Shown piece after piece: positions 34,579-45,214 of a stretch of 56,024 nucleotides of DNA (position 1 is the stretch's first letter; each line of letters opens with the position of its first letter). The stretch spans positions 2,222,248 to 2,278,271 of the forward strand of contig CP070833.1 of assembly GCA_020341735.1 (NCBI GenBank). The letters are read 5' to 3'. The notes under the pieces are model-generated. The model was not told the origin of the DNA, did not search any database, and was given only the letters and a program-made list of their open reading frames with translations. Source of the stretch: Gammaproteobacteria bacterium (GTDB lineage: Bacteria; Pseudomonadota; Gammaproteobacteria; Steroidobacterales; XN24). The translations under genes were made by a program, and so were the position numbers.

Positions 34579-34929
34579 CTAAACCGCGGGCGCGACTGCG
34601 CTATCGTCGGGTACCGGGCTCCATAGCTTCTCGAGATTGTAAAAGTCCCGGACCTTTGGAAGCATGACGTGGACAAGGACATCCGCGAGGTCGACGAGCA
34701 CCCACTCGCCGCCGTCCATCCCCTCTACGCCGAGCGGCCGCTCACCCGCTTCCTTGCACTTTTCGATCACATGCTCCGCCAGGGACCGAACCTGCCGGTC
34801 TGATGTTCCACTGGCGATAATCATGGTGTCCGCAATGCTCGTAAGCTTGCCGACGTCAAGGATGCAGATATCCCCGGCCTTAAGGTCTTCCAGGGCAGTG
34901 ACCACGGTTTCGGCAATAGTTTTGCTCAT
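34579..34929 (-). CDS. rsfS: Ribosome silencing factor RsfS
   Basis: 116 residues. RsfS binds L14 and blocks joining of the subunits under starvation. Family marks are [35 protein letters not shown] and [23 protein letters not shown]. The ATG at 34929 overlaps the nadD stop as TGATG, with AGAGGA well spaced; the preceding TTG at 34932 is a weaker start choice. The order nadD-rsfS-rlmH is highly conserved. Confidence 0.96.
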   Translation of the reverse strand: MSKTIAETVVTALEDLKAGDICILDVGKLTSIADTMIIASGTSDRQVRSLAEHVIEKCKEAGERPLGVEGMDGGEWVLVDLADVLVHVMLPKVRDFYNLEKLWSPVPDDSAVAPAV

Positions 34930-35597
34930 CAAGTCCTCTCGGCTGACTGGGCGTAACAGCCCGACTCCAGGATGATCTTCCGCACGCCATCAGGCATGAG
35001 AAAGCGCGGGTCACCGCCGATCTCGACGATGCGTCGGACGGCGGTAGAAGAAATCTCCAGCTGGGTCACGGCATGGATATAGATCCTGCCTGCCCTCGAA
35101 TCATGCAGGTCGCCTACTCTCGCAGTGCCCCGGTCCACCAGCAGTTCACGCAGCGGCCCGAGGTCCGGTACCCGCCAGCCCGGGCGATGCGCTACGACGA
35201 CATGAGCCAGCTGCAATATCTCTCGCCAGTGGTACCACTTCGGAAGATCCAGAAATGCGTCCATCCCTACGATGAGGCACAGAGACCGGTGGGAATACTC
35301 GGCCCTCAGATCGAGCAGAGTGTCCACAGAATAGGATGGCCCCTCCCGATGCAGCTCCCGATCATCAACCACGAATCCTGGCTGTCCCTCGATTGCCGCC
35401 TCAACCATTTTGAGCCGCAGAGCCGCATCTGCCGTCGGTCTTTCGCGGTGCGGTGGCGTACCCGCCGGCATGAAGCGCACCTCCGGCAGTCTGAGCGCCT
35501 CCATGAGCTCAAATGCAGGCCGCAGATGTCCGTAGTGGATCGGGTCGAACGTCCCGCCAAAGATCCCCATGGGGTTGAGCTGGCTGAATCCGGCCAT
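34929..35597 (-). CDS. nadD: Nicotinate-nucleotide adenylyltransferase
   Basis: 222 residues. It adenylylates nicotinic acid mononucleotide to deamido-NAD. The nucleotidyltransferase signature [18 protein letters not shown] carries the (H/T)xGH motif. The C-terminal segment [25 protein letters not shown] is typical, and the ISST motif appears as [11 protein letters not shown]. The ATG at 35597 overlaps the holA stop as TGATG with AGGGG upstream. Confidence 0.96.
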   Translation of the reverse strand: MAGFSQLNPMGIFGGTFDPIHYGHLRPAFELMEALRLPEVRFMPAGTPPHRERPTADAALRLKMVEAAIEGQPGFVVDDRELHREGPSYSVDTLLDLRAEYSHRSLCLIVGMDAFLDLPKWYHWREILQLAHVVVAHRPGWRVPDLGPLRELLVDRGTARVGDLHDSRAGRIYIHAVTQLEISSTAVRRIVEIGGDPRFLMPDGVRKIILESGCYAQSAERT

Positions 35598-36628
35598 CAA
35601 GCAGCCCCTCTTCTTACATCATTCGACCCGCTGGCGACCGCGGTCACGAGATCTGCGAGAACCTGCCAGGGGCGTCCCGGTGTCGAGCCCTTGATGACCC
35701 GATCTACCGAGGCAGCCTGACCTATTAACCTCAACAAGCCCTCGCGGCCATGCCGATGGATGGCGGCTCGGGCCCCAGGCTGACGCCGCGCCCAGATGCC
35801 CGAGGCCGTCATCGCCTGTCTTTCGTCCCTGCCCTGGCTCATCGCCCACGTGACTGCAGCCAGAGCTCGCAGTTCCCTGACTATCGCCCACAGAACCAGC
35901 GTCGGCTCGACCCCCTCGCCTTTCAGGCCCGACAGCATCCGGTGACCACGATCGAAATCTCCCTTGCTCAGCGCGTCTACCAGGTCGAACACATCATATC
36001 TGGCGCAGTCCGAGACCGCTCGCGCGACATCCTCCTGACCGGCGCTGCCCGTTCCCAGCAACAGAGCGAGCTTGCGAATCTCCTGATCTGCCGCCAGCAG
36101 ATTGCCCTCTACCCTGTCCGCAATGAGTTCCGCGACTCCGGCCTCCGGCTGCAGGCCCATTGACTTCATGCGGCCACTGATCCATCCGGGCAGCCGGCTC
36201 CGATCGGGAGGCCAGACCTGCACCATGATCCCCGCAGCATCCAGTGCCTTCGCCCAAGCAGATTTCAGAACCCGCTTGTCCAGACGAGGAGTAAGGACCA
36301 GCAGCACAGTGTCTTCAGGCGGAGATTCGGCAAAGCTGGCGAGAGCCTTGGCGCCGGAGACACCGGGCTTGCCGGTCGGAATTCGTAGTTCTATCAGCCT
36401 CTTCTCGGCAAACAATGACATGGCGCCGGCGGCCGCCGCCAGTTCGCCCCAGTCGAAACCGCGGTCTACCGTCAGGACAGTCCGTTCGGAGTAATCCATG
36501 GCCCTGGCGCGCGCGCGCACAAGATCAGCCGCTTCGGCAGTGAGCAGCGGCTCGTCACCGGAGATCAGGTAGATCGGGGACAGGCCCCCGGCGATCTGCG
36601 CCTCAAGCCTGTCGGCGGCGAGGATCAC
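35597..36628 (-). CDS. holA: DNA polymerase III delta subunit
   Basis: 343 residues, the size of HolA, the clamp-loader wrench. It shows the AAA-like fold without a P-loop: YLISGDEPLLTAEAADLVR at the N-terminus, MSLFAEKRLIELRIP, and a C-terminal collar domain starting near DVFDLVDALSKGDFDRG. The start is a GTG at 36628. In most gammaproteobacteria lptE lies directly upstream; here about 4 kb of other genes intervene. A TACACT box on the minus strand (36665-36670) may be the -10 of a promoter that restores expression; its -35 is weak. Confidence 0.93.
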   Translation of the reverse strand: MILAADRLEAQIAGGLSPIYLISGDEPLLTAEAADLVRARARAMDYSERTVLTVDRGFDWGELAAAAGAMSLFAEKRLIELRIPTGKPGVSGAKALASFAESPPEDTVLLVLTPRLDKRVLKSAWAKALDAAGIMVQVWPPDRSRLPGWISGRMKSMGLQPEAGVAELIADRVEGNLLAADQEIRKLALLLGTGSAGQEDVARAVSDCARYDVFDLVDALSKGDFDRGHRMLSGLKGEGVEPTLVLWAIVRELRALAAVTWAMSQGRDERQAMTASGIWARRQPGARAAIHRHGREGLLRLIGQAASVDRVIKGSTPGRPWQVLADLVTAVASGSNDVRRGAA

Positions 36629-36825
36629 GAAGTGTATTGCCAGTGGCGATCATCGGTGCGATCGAGTGTAGCACGCAAGACCGGAGTTTAGGCGAGCCTG
36701 CCAGTTAATAGTCCCTCTGCCCGCCGGGATGAGTTGAACATTGACCATCAGGGGCGCCACCAACGTCCGGCCTCACACATCCCGCGTCATGCCACGCGCT
36801 CGGCGGCCATTACGATGTTCGTTCT

Positions 36826-37683
36826 CTACTGCTTTCGGGGTTGCGGCATCGGTCCGGCAATCGGCGCCGGATCCAGCCGGATGTCGAACAGATTCATCCG
36901 CCAGTCCAGGTGTGGCCCGGTGGCCCGGCCGGTGGCGCCGATCTCGGCGACGACTTGCCCTTGTGTGACGCTTTGCCCCTCCTGGACCAATATCCGGCTC
37001 AGGTGAATGAATGTACTGCTCAGACCATGGCCATGATCCATGATCAACGTACCGCCCGAGTAGTACATGTCGGGATTCACCAGCGTCACAAGAGCGTCGG
37101 CCGGAGCCACGACCGGCATGCCTACGGGTCCGGCCACGTCCACGCCAAAGTGGGGCCTCCTCGGCTCGCCGTTGAGGATACGCTGACTGCCGTAGACGCC
37201 TGTAATCCGACCCTCCACCGGCCAGACGAATCCGTCGAGAAAGTCAGTCCGGGGATCATCCCGGGTGCGCGCTTTGCGTGCCGCCGCTGCTTCCTTGCGG
37301 ATTCTCTCGAGAACGTCGCTTGGCGGCGTCACCTTCTCGGCGGGGAGTCCATCAATGCGCTGTATCCGATATTGTCGGGCCTCGACCTCGAAGCGCTCAT
37401 GACGTTCGCGACCGTCCTCGGTCTGCAGGTCAATCGCCACCGGGCCTGTCTCATCGCGACCCACACCGATGAGAAAGACCCCCTGCGACGAAACGCGCAC
37501 CGGAGCACCTCTCACATCGACCCTTGTCCCCGGCTCCGTGCGGGCAACGACAAGTCCGCCCTGGCGAAATGACCCTTGGGTCGAGAGTTCGATGCCAGCA
37601 GGCCCAGCGGCGACAACGGCAGCGGCAACCGAAGCGACCAGCAGGAACGAGAGCAGGAGATTTAGCCAGCGTGACAGTCCCAT
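36826..37683 (-). CDS. M23 (LytM-type) metallopeptidase, exported
   Basis: 285 residues with a signal peptide or membrane anchor at about 6-27. A beta-rich N-terminal domain is followed by a short helical stretch and then the LytM domain. Zinc ligands are His178 and Asp182 in RPHFGVDVAG and His258 in HLDW; the catalytic His227 is in FIHLSR. All positions are intact, so an active peptidoglycan endopeptidase is likely rather than an EnvC-like activator. The gene diverges from zur over 42 bases that hold a Zur-box-like palindrome. It is the gene nearest to holA in the insertion. Confidence 0.92.
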   Translation of the reverse strand: MGLSRWLNLLLSFLLVASVAAAVVAAGPAGIELSTQGSFRQGGLVVARTEPGTRVDVRGAPVRVSSQGVFLIGVGRDETGPVAIDLQTEDGRERHERFEVEARQYRIQRIDGLPAEKVTPPSDVLERIRKEAAAARKARTRDDPRTDFLDGFVWPVEGRITGVYGSQRILNGEPRRPHFGVDVAGPVGMPVVAPADALVTLVNPDMYYSGGTLIMDHGHGLSSTFIHLSRILVQEGQSVTQGQVVAEIGATGRATGPHLDWRMNLFDIRLDPAPIAGPMPQPRKQ

Positions 37684-37687
37684 GACT

Positions 37688-37700
37688 GTTATATAGTAAC
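37688..37700. promoter_or_regulatory. Candidate Zur operator between M23 peptidase gene and zur
   Basis: GTTATATAGTAAC is a near-palindrome with GTTA and TAAC arms. It matches 10 of 12 defined positions of the Zur core GTTATANTATAAC as I recall it. It lies 4 bases upstream of the peptidase ATG and 25 bases upstream of zur. Confidence 0.5.
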
Positions 37701-37725
37701 GTGGTCCGAGTCCACTTCAGTTTTC

Positions 37726-38217
37726 ATGAACACAGAATCAGACGCGACCTTCAGGCACCGGGATCACGATCACTCGGCCTGTGTATCCGAAGCACTGGAG
37801 GATGCCGATCGTTACTGCGCGCAACGTGGGCTGCGGTTGACCCGCATCCGTCGCCGCGTGCTGGAAATTATCTGGCAGGGCCATGAGCCCGTGAAGGCCT
37901 ACGATATCCTCGACCAACTCAATCAATCCGGTAGGCGGTCGGCGCCGCCGACCGTGTACCGCGCACTGGACTTTCTCCTCGAAGCCGGCCTGGTCCATCG
38001 GATTGATTCCCTGAACGCATTCGTCGGCTGCCCGCTGGCTCCGGGAGAACATAGCGCACAGCTTCTGGTGTGCAGCGGTTGCGAGACGGTCGCGGAGATC
38101 GACGACCCTGCGATTCGCGGGATTCTAGATCAGATCGGGGCCAGACACGGCTTCGCCGTGGAGCCACAAACCGTCGAAATAAAGGGGCTTTGCGAACGGT
38201 GCCGGGGTGACTCCTAG
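37726..38217 (+). CDS. zur: Fur-family zinc uptake regulator Zur
   Basis: 163 residues. The DNA-binding half has RLTRIRRRVLEIIWQGHEPVKAYDILDQLNQ and the recognition helix region PPTVYRALDFLLEAGLVHRI. Metal sites are seen at the C-terminal half: HSAQLLVCSGCETVAEI and the second CxxC in LCERCRGDS for structural zinc. The lack of the HHDH motif and the presence of the His-rich start (RHRDHDHSAC) point to Zur rather than Fur. It should repress zinc import and zinc-sparing genes when zinc is replete. It is flanked by candidate Zur boxes on both sides and followed by the MerC-like gene. Confidence 0.88.
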   Translation: MNTESDATFRHRDHDHSACVSEALEDADRYCAQRGLRLTRIRRRVLEIIWQGHEPVKAYDILDQLNQSGRRSAPPTVYRALDFLLEAGLVHRIDSLNAFVGCPLAPGEHSAQLLVCSGCETVAEIDDPAIRGILDQIGARHGFAVEPQTVEIKGLCERCRGDS

Positions 38218-38241
38218 GCAGATCATCGTTCGTCGTTAAAC

Positions 38242-38264
38242 GATATGTTATAATGTTTCGAAAC
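38242..38264 (+). promoter_or_regulatory. Extended -10 promoter overlapped by candidate Zur site, upstream of merC-like gene
   Basis: TGTTATAAT (38246-38254) is a perfect extended -10 (TGN-TATAAT); no good -35 is seen. GATATGTTATA matches 10 of 11 positions of one Zur half-site as recalled (GAAATGTTATA), but the right half is poor. A palindrome GTTTCGAAAC follows at 38255-38264, and TTCGAAAC recurs at 38274-38281 just before the ATG. Confidence 0.5.
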
Positions 38265-38281
38265 GTACCAAGCTTCGAAAC

Positions 38282-38722
38282 ATGGGCAGAACGAAAGACG
38301 AACTGGGAAGTGCTCTCGACGGCGTCGCAGTGGCAATGTCGGTGGCATGCATTCTCCATTGCCTGTTGGCGCCCGTCCTGATCGTCCTGTTTCCGATCCT
38401 CGGATCCAGCCTGTTCGCGGATCATCAATTTCACGCCCTCCTGCTGATTTTCATCATTCCGACCAGCATGCTGGCGCTCTATCTCGGTTGCCGGCAGCAT
38501 GGCGACGGATCGGTTCTTTGGCTGGGCATGAGCGGCATATGCGTACTGGCCGTCGCGGCAGTGCTGGGACCGGAGATCCTCGGTATCAACGGGGAGAAGC
38601 TCATGACAGGGGCTGGCGGCGTGATTCTGGCGAGCGGACACGTGCAAAATTTCCGCCGTTGCCGCGCCATCCGATGTGAAGAGAATACGGGCTGTGAGGC
38701 AATGCGGGCCTCGTCCACCTAA
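38282..38722 (+). CDS. MerC-domain small membrane protein
   Basis: 146 residues with four predicted membrane helices. The family motif with a cysteine pair is VACILHCLLAPVL (Cys23, Cys27), followed by a central FHALLLIFIIPTSMLAL and a late AVAAVLGPEIL helix. MerC in mercury operons imports Hg(II), but no merR, merT, merP or merA is nearby. Position after zur and the Zur-like promoter suggest a zinc or other divalent metal role. The C-terminus has extra Cys and His (CRAIRCEENTGCEAM). The stop overlaps the HIT gene stop by 4 bases. Confidence 0.82.
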   Translation: MGRTKDELGSALDGVAVAMSVACILHCLLAPVLIVLFPILGSSLFADHQFHALLLIFIIPTSMLALYLGCRQHGDGSVLWLGMSGICVLAVAAVLGPEILGINGEKLMTGAGGVILASGHVQNFRRCRAIRCEENTGCEAMRASST

Positions 38723-39078
38723 TCGGGATCTACGCAGCTTCCTACCATCGGGCCCAGCTGGCGGCCGCCTATGAGATGCAGGTGCAGGTGAGGAACCTCT
38801 TGGCCACCGTGATCGCGGCAGTTCATGACGAGTCGGTAGCCCTGCTCAGCCACGCCCTCGGACCGGGCGATATCACGAGCCACGGCGTACATCCTGCCGA
38901 CCACCGGAATATCGGCGTCAGTAACATCATCGATGGTGGGAATCGGCTTCGTCGGCACCACCAGGACATGAACCGGAGCCACCGGATTGATGTCCCGGAA
39001 AGCCACGACCTCCTTGTCACGATGGATAAATTCCGCAGGTATCTCGCCGGCGATGATCATTTCGAAAATACTGGCCAT
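38719..39078 (-). CDS. HIT-family nucleotide hydrolase (HinT-like)
   Basis: 119 residues, the usual HinT length. The histidine triad is VPHLHLHLIGG (His97, 99, 101). Other marks are FRDINPVAPVHVLVVPTKPI and the N-terminal MASIFEMIIAGEIP. HinT hydrolyses AMP-lysine and other phosphoramidates. The ATG at 39078 has GGAGAG upstream; the longer frame to 39255 has no family similarity. It converges on the MerC-like gene. Confidence 0.95.
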   Translation of the reverse strand: MASIFEMIIAGEIPAEFIHRDKEVVAFRDINPVAPVHVLVVPTKPIPTIDDVTDADIPVVGRMYAVARDIARSEGVAEQGYRLVMNCRDHGGQEVPHLHLHLIGGRQLGPMVGSCVDPD

Positions 39079-39291
39079 TGTTCTCTCCGTGGCATGAAAG
39101 ATCACGAGGGTGCCTGCCAATGATAGGCGGCTTTTTAACACGCGAGCCTGTGACTGAAGATAGATCCAGCAAACGGCTCGGTGCGGCGCCCACGATGCAC
39201 AGCGGACAGTGACCGCCACAATCAAACCCGAAATATCCTCAAAGACAGATATCATTGCCGTGCAATTACCCCCGGCAACAGACTGGACATC

Positions 39292-39756
39292 ATGGCAACA
39301 CCATTTGGCACGAAGGTTTTTTCAATTGCAGTGCTCGGACTCCTGTGTGGAGCCTGCGCGAGTCTGCAGAATCTGGAGTCACCGGATGTGGTAGTGACTG
39401 CCATCCGGCCACTGGATGCCACCATGCTTGAGCAGCGTTTCGCAGTCGACTTGCGTATCTACAACCCGAACAACAAGGAACTCCGGATCGAGGGCGTCAG
39501 TTTCGACCTCGACGTAAACGGGCGTCGTCTTGCCAGAGGTGCGGGTGCTTCCGACCTGTTGCTGCCCAGGCTTGGAGACGCCACTACGACGGTGACCGTG
39601 AGCAGTAGCGTCTTCGATCTGGCGCGCCAGTTGATGGCCATGGGTCAGGCAGAGACCCTGACTTACGATCTTGTGGGCAAGGTTCACCTCGGATCCGGAT
39701 TCGGGGGATCGCTGCCCTTCGAAAGGTCAGGGGAGATCGGCAAGCGTATTCAGTAA
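39292..39756 (+). CDS. LEA14-like (WHy domain) lipoprotein
   Basis: 154 residues. A lipoprotein signal ends in LLCGAC with the lipid-bearing Cys just before ASLQNLESP. The rest fits LEA type 2/LEA14 beta-sandwich proteins: VVTAIRPLDATMLEQRFAVDLRIYNPNNKELRIEGVSFDLDVNGRRLARG, then a TVTVSSSVFDL strand and a C-terminal YDLVGKVHLG. Such proteins are linked to desiccation and stress tolerance; the role in bacteria is not clear. Upstream frames from 39181 exist, but the ATG at 39292 precedes the signal directly. It converges on the zinc-ribbon gene with a 15-base gap. Confidence 0.85.
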   Translation: MATPFGTKVFSIAVLGLLCGACASLQNLESPDVVVTAIRPLDATMLEQRFAVDLRIYNPNNKELRIEGVSFDLDVNGRRLARGAGASDLLLPRLGDATTTVTVSSSVFDLARQLMAMGQAETLTYDLVGKVHLGSGFGGSLPFERSGEIGKRIQ

Positions 39757-39771
39757 ATAAGCGGTCGGGGC

Positions 39772-40146
39772 TCAACGGAACAGCGGCAGATCGGAGCTCT
39801 GCGCACCACAGTATGGGCAAGCCGACGCCGACCGCAGCATCGGCCTGCCACAGTCTCTACAGTTACGCGGTGGTTCGCGCAGCTTCAGGCGGCCATCCTC
39901 GCGTCCATCGAGACGATCCATCTCGAGGATACGCTGGCGGAGTTCTGCCTCGCTTACGCCCAGACGCTCGGTCAGGATGTCCCACAGCGCCATAGTGATC
40001 AGTTTCAGACGCTCGTGATCACGCTCCAGAGAATTGATCCGCGGCATGTCCTTGATCGGCAGAGGGCCTCTCTCGGAAGGGGGATCGTTCTTCCTGGCCT
40101 GGTCCACAACCATCTGGCCAAAGACTTCGAGGATCAAATCAATCAC
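39772..40146 (-). CDS. Uncharacterised protein with C-terminal zinc ribbon
   Basis: 124 residues. An N-terminal helix (MIDLILEVFGQMVVDQARKN) precedes a central helical segment LKLITMALWDILTERLGVSEAELRQRILEMDRLDGREDGRL. The C-terminus is a zinc ribbon with Cys96, 99, 110 and 113 (CRDCGRP...CPYCG). The pattern LWDIL...MDRLDGREDG resembles small proteins I have seen in other bacteria, without a known function. The GTG start overlaps the stop of the next gene (GTGA), with AGGAGG upstream. It ends the leuS-lptE run before the array is broken. Confidence 0.75.
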   Translation of the reverse strand: MIDLILEVFGQMVVDQARKNDPPSERGPLPIKDMPRINSLERDHERLKLITMALWDILTERLGVSEAELRQRILEMDRLDGREDGRLKLREPPRNCRDCGRPMLRSASACPYCGAQSSDLPLFR

Positions 40147-40679
40147 AGACGACCTCCTGCTGCCTTCCGGAGCCCGGCTGTGGCGGCGTATTCACCGCGC
40201 AACCTCCAGGTCGGTTGATCGTATTCATTGATCAGCCCCTGGCGAAGCAACCACAGGCGGGCGTCCTCCGCATCATCATGAAACCAGCCCGCGGCGCTGC
40301 CAAATCTGAAGGAGTAACCCCACGCGTCCATGTCTCTCATCATTCGGGTGCGGCACATGCCTCGCACATGATCCGCAAGGAGGATCTGGAGGTAGCACAC
40401 GCCGTTCTCCTCTTCATAGTCTCCCCCCGCATCCCGGTTCAGGCTCCGGCGTCGATCCGGCGTCATGCATACCAGATGGCCGGCCTCGTGCAGTGCCGAA
40501 TGCACAGGAGTATCCGCCCGTACGAACACGGCCTCCCCTACCAGGCCGGCCTCGGACCCCCCCCAGTATGACCCTGGGATCTCCTTGCCATCAGCCACCC
40601 CGATCACTGATATGCGATAGCGGCACAGAACCGCGTCGAGCGCGCCAACCGGGAGATCCCGGCATATCAGAACGGTCAC
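40143..40679 (-). CDS. Putative metallopeptidase with HEAGH motif, unknown function
   Basis: 178 residues with no signal peptide. A zincin-type motif lies at residues 64-68 in HSALHEAGHLV. A downstream acidic cluster DYEEEN (88-93) and AEDARLW later could supply the third ligand. The protein is rich in Trp/Tyr and has Cys at positions such as VCYLQ and GMCRTRMM. I do not recognise a named family. Its GTG start overlaps the lptE stop (GTGA) and its stop overlaps the next GTG, so it is translationally coupled on both sides. The cytosolic location and zinc motif are inferred from sequence only. Confidence 0.72.
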   Translation of the reverse strand: MTVLICRDLPVGALDAVLCRYRISVIGVADGKEIPGSYWGGSEAGLVGEAVFVRADTPVHSALHEAGHLVCMTPDRRRSLNRDAGGDYEEENGVCYLQILLADHVRGMCRTRMMRDMDAWGYSFRFGSAAGWFHDDAEDARLWLLRQGLINEYDQPTWRLRGEYAATAGLRKAAGGRL

Positions 40680-41179
40680 GAAACCGGCATGTCGATCTTC
40701 GAAAGCCGCCTTGCAATGACGCCGGCAATTTCACGAGCGAGCGCGGTTCTCAATAGCTCTTCCTCATGCGCCTTGGCCAGCACTTCCAACTCATCGTAAG
40801 AATAGACGCGGGTCCGGATGACGCGCTGATTGTCCAGCAGCACCTTGCCCTCAGAAACGACCCGGTAGGTGGCCCGATAGTAAACCCGATACTCACGCGG
40901 CCGGTTCTGCGCGTTGACCGATTCCACATCCCTGCCGGTATCGTCGCTGACGATCTGAAGGATCGCGGTGGCGCCTTCCGTGTTGTCCGCTAAATTTACG
41001 CGGGCCACTTCCAGGGAGCGGAGTAGCTCGCGCGCCAGCGGAGTCGTATCGTCCGGTACCTGAAGATAGATGGCCTCCAGCTCAGGACTATATTCCGCGC
41101 GTCCCTGCAGATGGAATCCGCAGGCCTGCATAGACAGCAAAACAGCGCAGACGACGAGAAGCTTGCACGCGCTGCTCAT
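40676..41179 (-). CDS. lptE: LPS-assembly lipoprotein LptE
   Basis: 167 residues. A lipoprotein signal with lipobox SMQAC is followed by GFHLQGRAEYSPELEAIYLQ, the usual LptE start. LptE plugs the LptD barrel and helps place lipopolysaccharide in the outer leaflet. The late segment DELEVLAKAHEEELLRTALAREIAGVIARRL is also typical. It lies 3 bases after leuS. holA, its usual neighbour, is 4 kb away. Confidence 0.92.
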   Translation of the reverse strand: MSSACKLLVVCAVLLSMQACGFHLQGRAEYSPELEAIYLQVPDDTTPLARELLRSLEVARVNLADNTEGATAILQIVSDDTGRDVESVNAQNRPREYRVYYRATYRVVSEGKVLLDNQRVIRTRVYSYDELEVLAKAHEEELLRTALAREIAGVIARRLSKIDMPVS

Positions 41180-41182
41180 CTG

Positions 41183-43645
<2,463 letters not shown>

Positions 43646-43705
43646 TCAGCCACGCGAGCCGCAAAGCATAACCCGCGGTCCGCACACGTGCCAGACAACC
43701 GGAAC

Positions 43706-45205
43706 TCAGGCCTGCCTGGCTACAGAGAACAGACCGACAATGAGCATGAACACCGCGAGCACGACGACAGCGACATTGCCCATCCGCACGTAGGGCGTGC
43801 TGCCGAAGCGCGGTTGGATTTCTGCGGTCAGTACGTGAGTTTCGAACTGGGGCGAGCGTGCCAGCACAGAACCGTATGGACCGATAAGTGCTGATATACC
43901 GGTATTGGTAGCACGCAGCAGGAAGCGACCGGTTTCAAGCGCCCTCATCCGTGCGATCTGCAGATGCTGATGGGGAGCAAAGGAGTCACCGAACCAGGCA
44001 TCGTTGCTGACGTTGAGCAACAAGCCGGCTTCCGGCAGGAAGTCGAGCAGTTCTGCACCGAAGGCGTCCTCATAGCAGATTGAGGGCGCAGCCAACTCGC
44101 CTGCAAGCGGCAGCGGTGACTGAGCTCGCGGGCCGGGTGTAATGTCCGAATAGGGCAAGCTCATCAGACGCATCCATTCGCGCACGAACTCGGGAACAGG
44201 AAAATATTCCCCGAACGGGACCAGGTGTCTCTTGCGGTAGATGGCTTGCTGGTCACCCAAGGTGATAAGGGTATTGAAATACCGTCCATCCAGCGGGTCC
44301 CGCTCGAGCATCCCCAATACCAGAGCCGTGTCCGTCGATCGGGCCTCCTCCTGAACCGTCTCGAGGAAATCGGATTCCTCGTGCAAGATCGCCGGTATTG
44401 CTGCCTCGGGCCACACGACGAGATCCCGATCCCAGTGACTGCGCGTCAAATCGAGATACAGTTTCTTCGTAGGCTCGAGCTGGCTCGGTAACCACTTCCT
44501 GTCCTGTGGCACGGCGCCCTGAATGAGCGCTACCCGAAACTGCCGATCCCCGGATTCGGTCCACTGGACCCCTGCCAGACTCTGTCCGCCGACCAGAACC
44601 GCGGCGATGGTCGAAGCCGCTACCAATCGTTGATATGAGCGCCCGGTAACCAGTAGCGCCAGGCCACCGGCAAGCAGCGCCCCGGCCAGGCTGACGCCGT
44701 ACACACCCAGTACCGGGGCGAACCCGCTAAGCGGGCTGTCGATCAAACCGTACCCTAGGCTGAGCCAGGGAAACCCTGAGAATAGCCACCCGCGCAGCCA
44801 CTCGGCGATCACCCAGGCACCGGGTAAGACAAGCAGCAGACGCAACGGCATCGTCGCGCCGATGCGCGCCGCGAGATACCCCACCAGGCCCGTATACGCT
44901 GCCATGATCGCGACCAGTCCGAGCATCAGGAATACCGCCAGCGGCGCCGGCGCCCTACCGAATATGTGGATGCTGATATACAGCCAGTAGGTCCCGGCAA
45001 GAAAGGCGCCGGCGCCCCAGGCGAAACCGACCCTGGCAGCGACCGTTGGTCCGCGGTCGTCCCACAACAGCCAGAGCGCGGCGAGCGATACGGGTATTAG
45101 CGGATACAGCCCGAAGGGCGCAAACCCAAACGGCAGCAACGCGCCGGACAGGGCGCCGATACAGATCGCCCAACCGTCGGACAACCGGCGGACCGGGTCA
45201 ATCAT
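43706..45205 (-). CDS. lnt: Apolipoprotein N-acyltransferase
   Basis: 499 residues with six or more N-terminal membrane helices and a periplasmic nitrilase-like domain. The triad is Glu in LVVWPEAAIPAIL, Lys in YRKRHLVPFGEYFP and Cys in SICYEDAFG. It adds the third acyl chain to the N-terminal cysteine of lipoproteins, of which this window encodes several. Typical final blocks are LLNVSNDAWFGDSFAPHQHLQIARMRALETGR. Placement between corC and leuS is conserved. Confidence 0.96.
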   Translation of the reverse strand: MIDPVRRLSDGWAICIGALSGALLPFGFAPFGLYPLIPVSLAALWLLWDDRGPTVAARVGFAWGAGAFLAGTYWLYISIHIFGRAPAPLAVFLMLGLVAIMAAYTGLVGYLAARIGATMPLRLLLVLPGAWVIAEWLRGWLFSGFPWLSLGYGLIDSPLSGFAPVLGVYGVSLAGALLAGGLALLVTGRSYQRLVAASTIAAVLVGGQSLAGVQWTESGDRQFRVALIQGAVPQDRKWLPSQLEPTKKLYLDLTRSHWDRDLVVWPEAAIPAILHEESDFLETVQEEARSTDTALVLGMLERDPLDGRYFNTLITLGDQQAIYRKRHLVPFGEYFPVPEFVREWMRLMSLPYSDITPGPRAQSPLPLAGELAAPSICYEDAFGAELLDFLPEAGLLLNVSNDAWFGDSFAPHQHLQIARMRALETGRFLLRATNTGISALIGPYGSVLARSPQFETHVLTAEIQPRFGSTPYVRMGNVAVVVLAVFMLIVGLFSVARQA

Positions 45206-45214
45206 GGTCGCTGA

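Noticed and set aside
38282..38722. Mercury-resistance operon
   Set aside because: Only a MerC-like protein is present; no merR, merT, merP or merA, and the context is zur.
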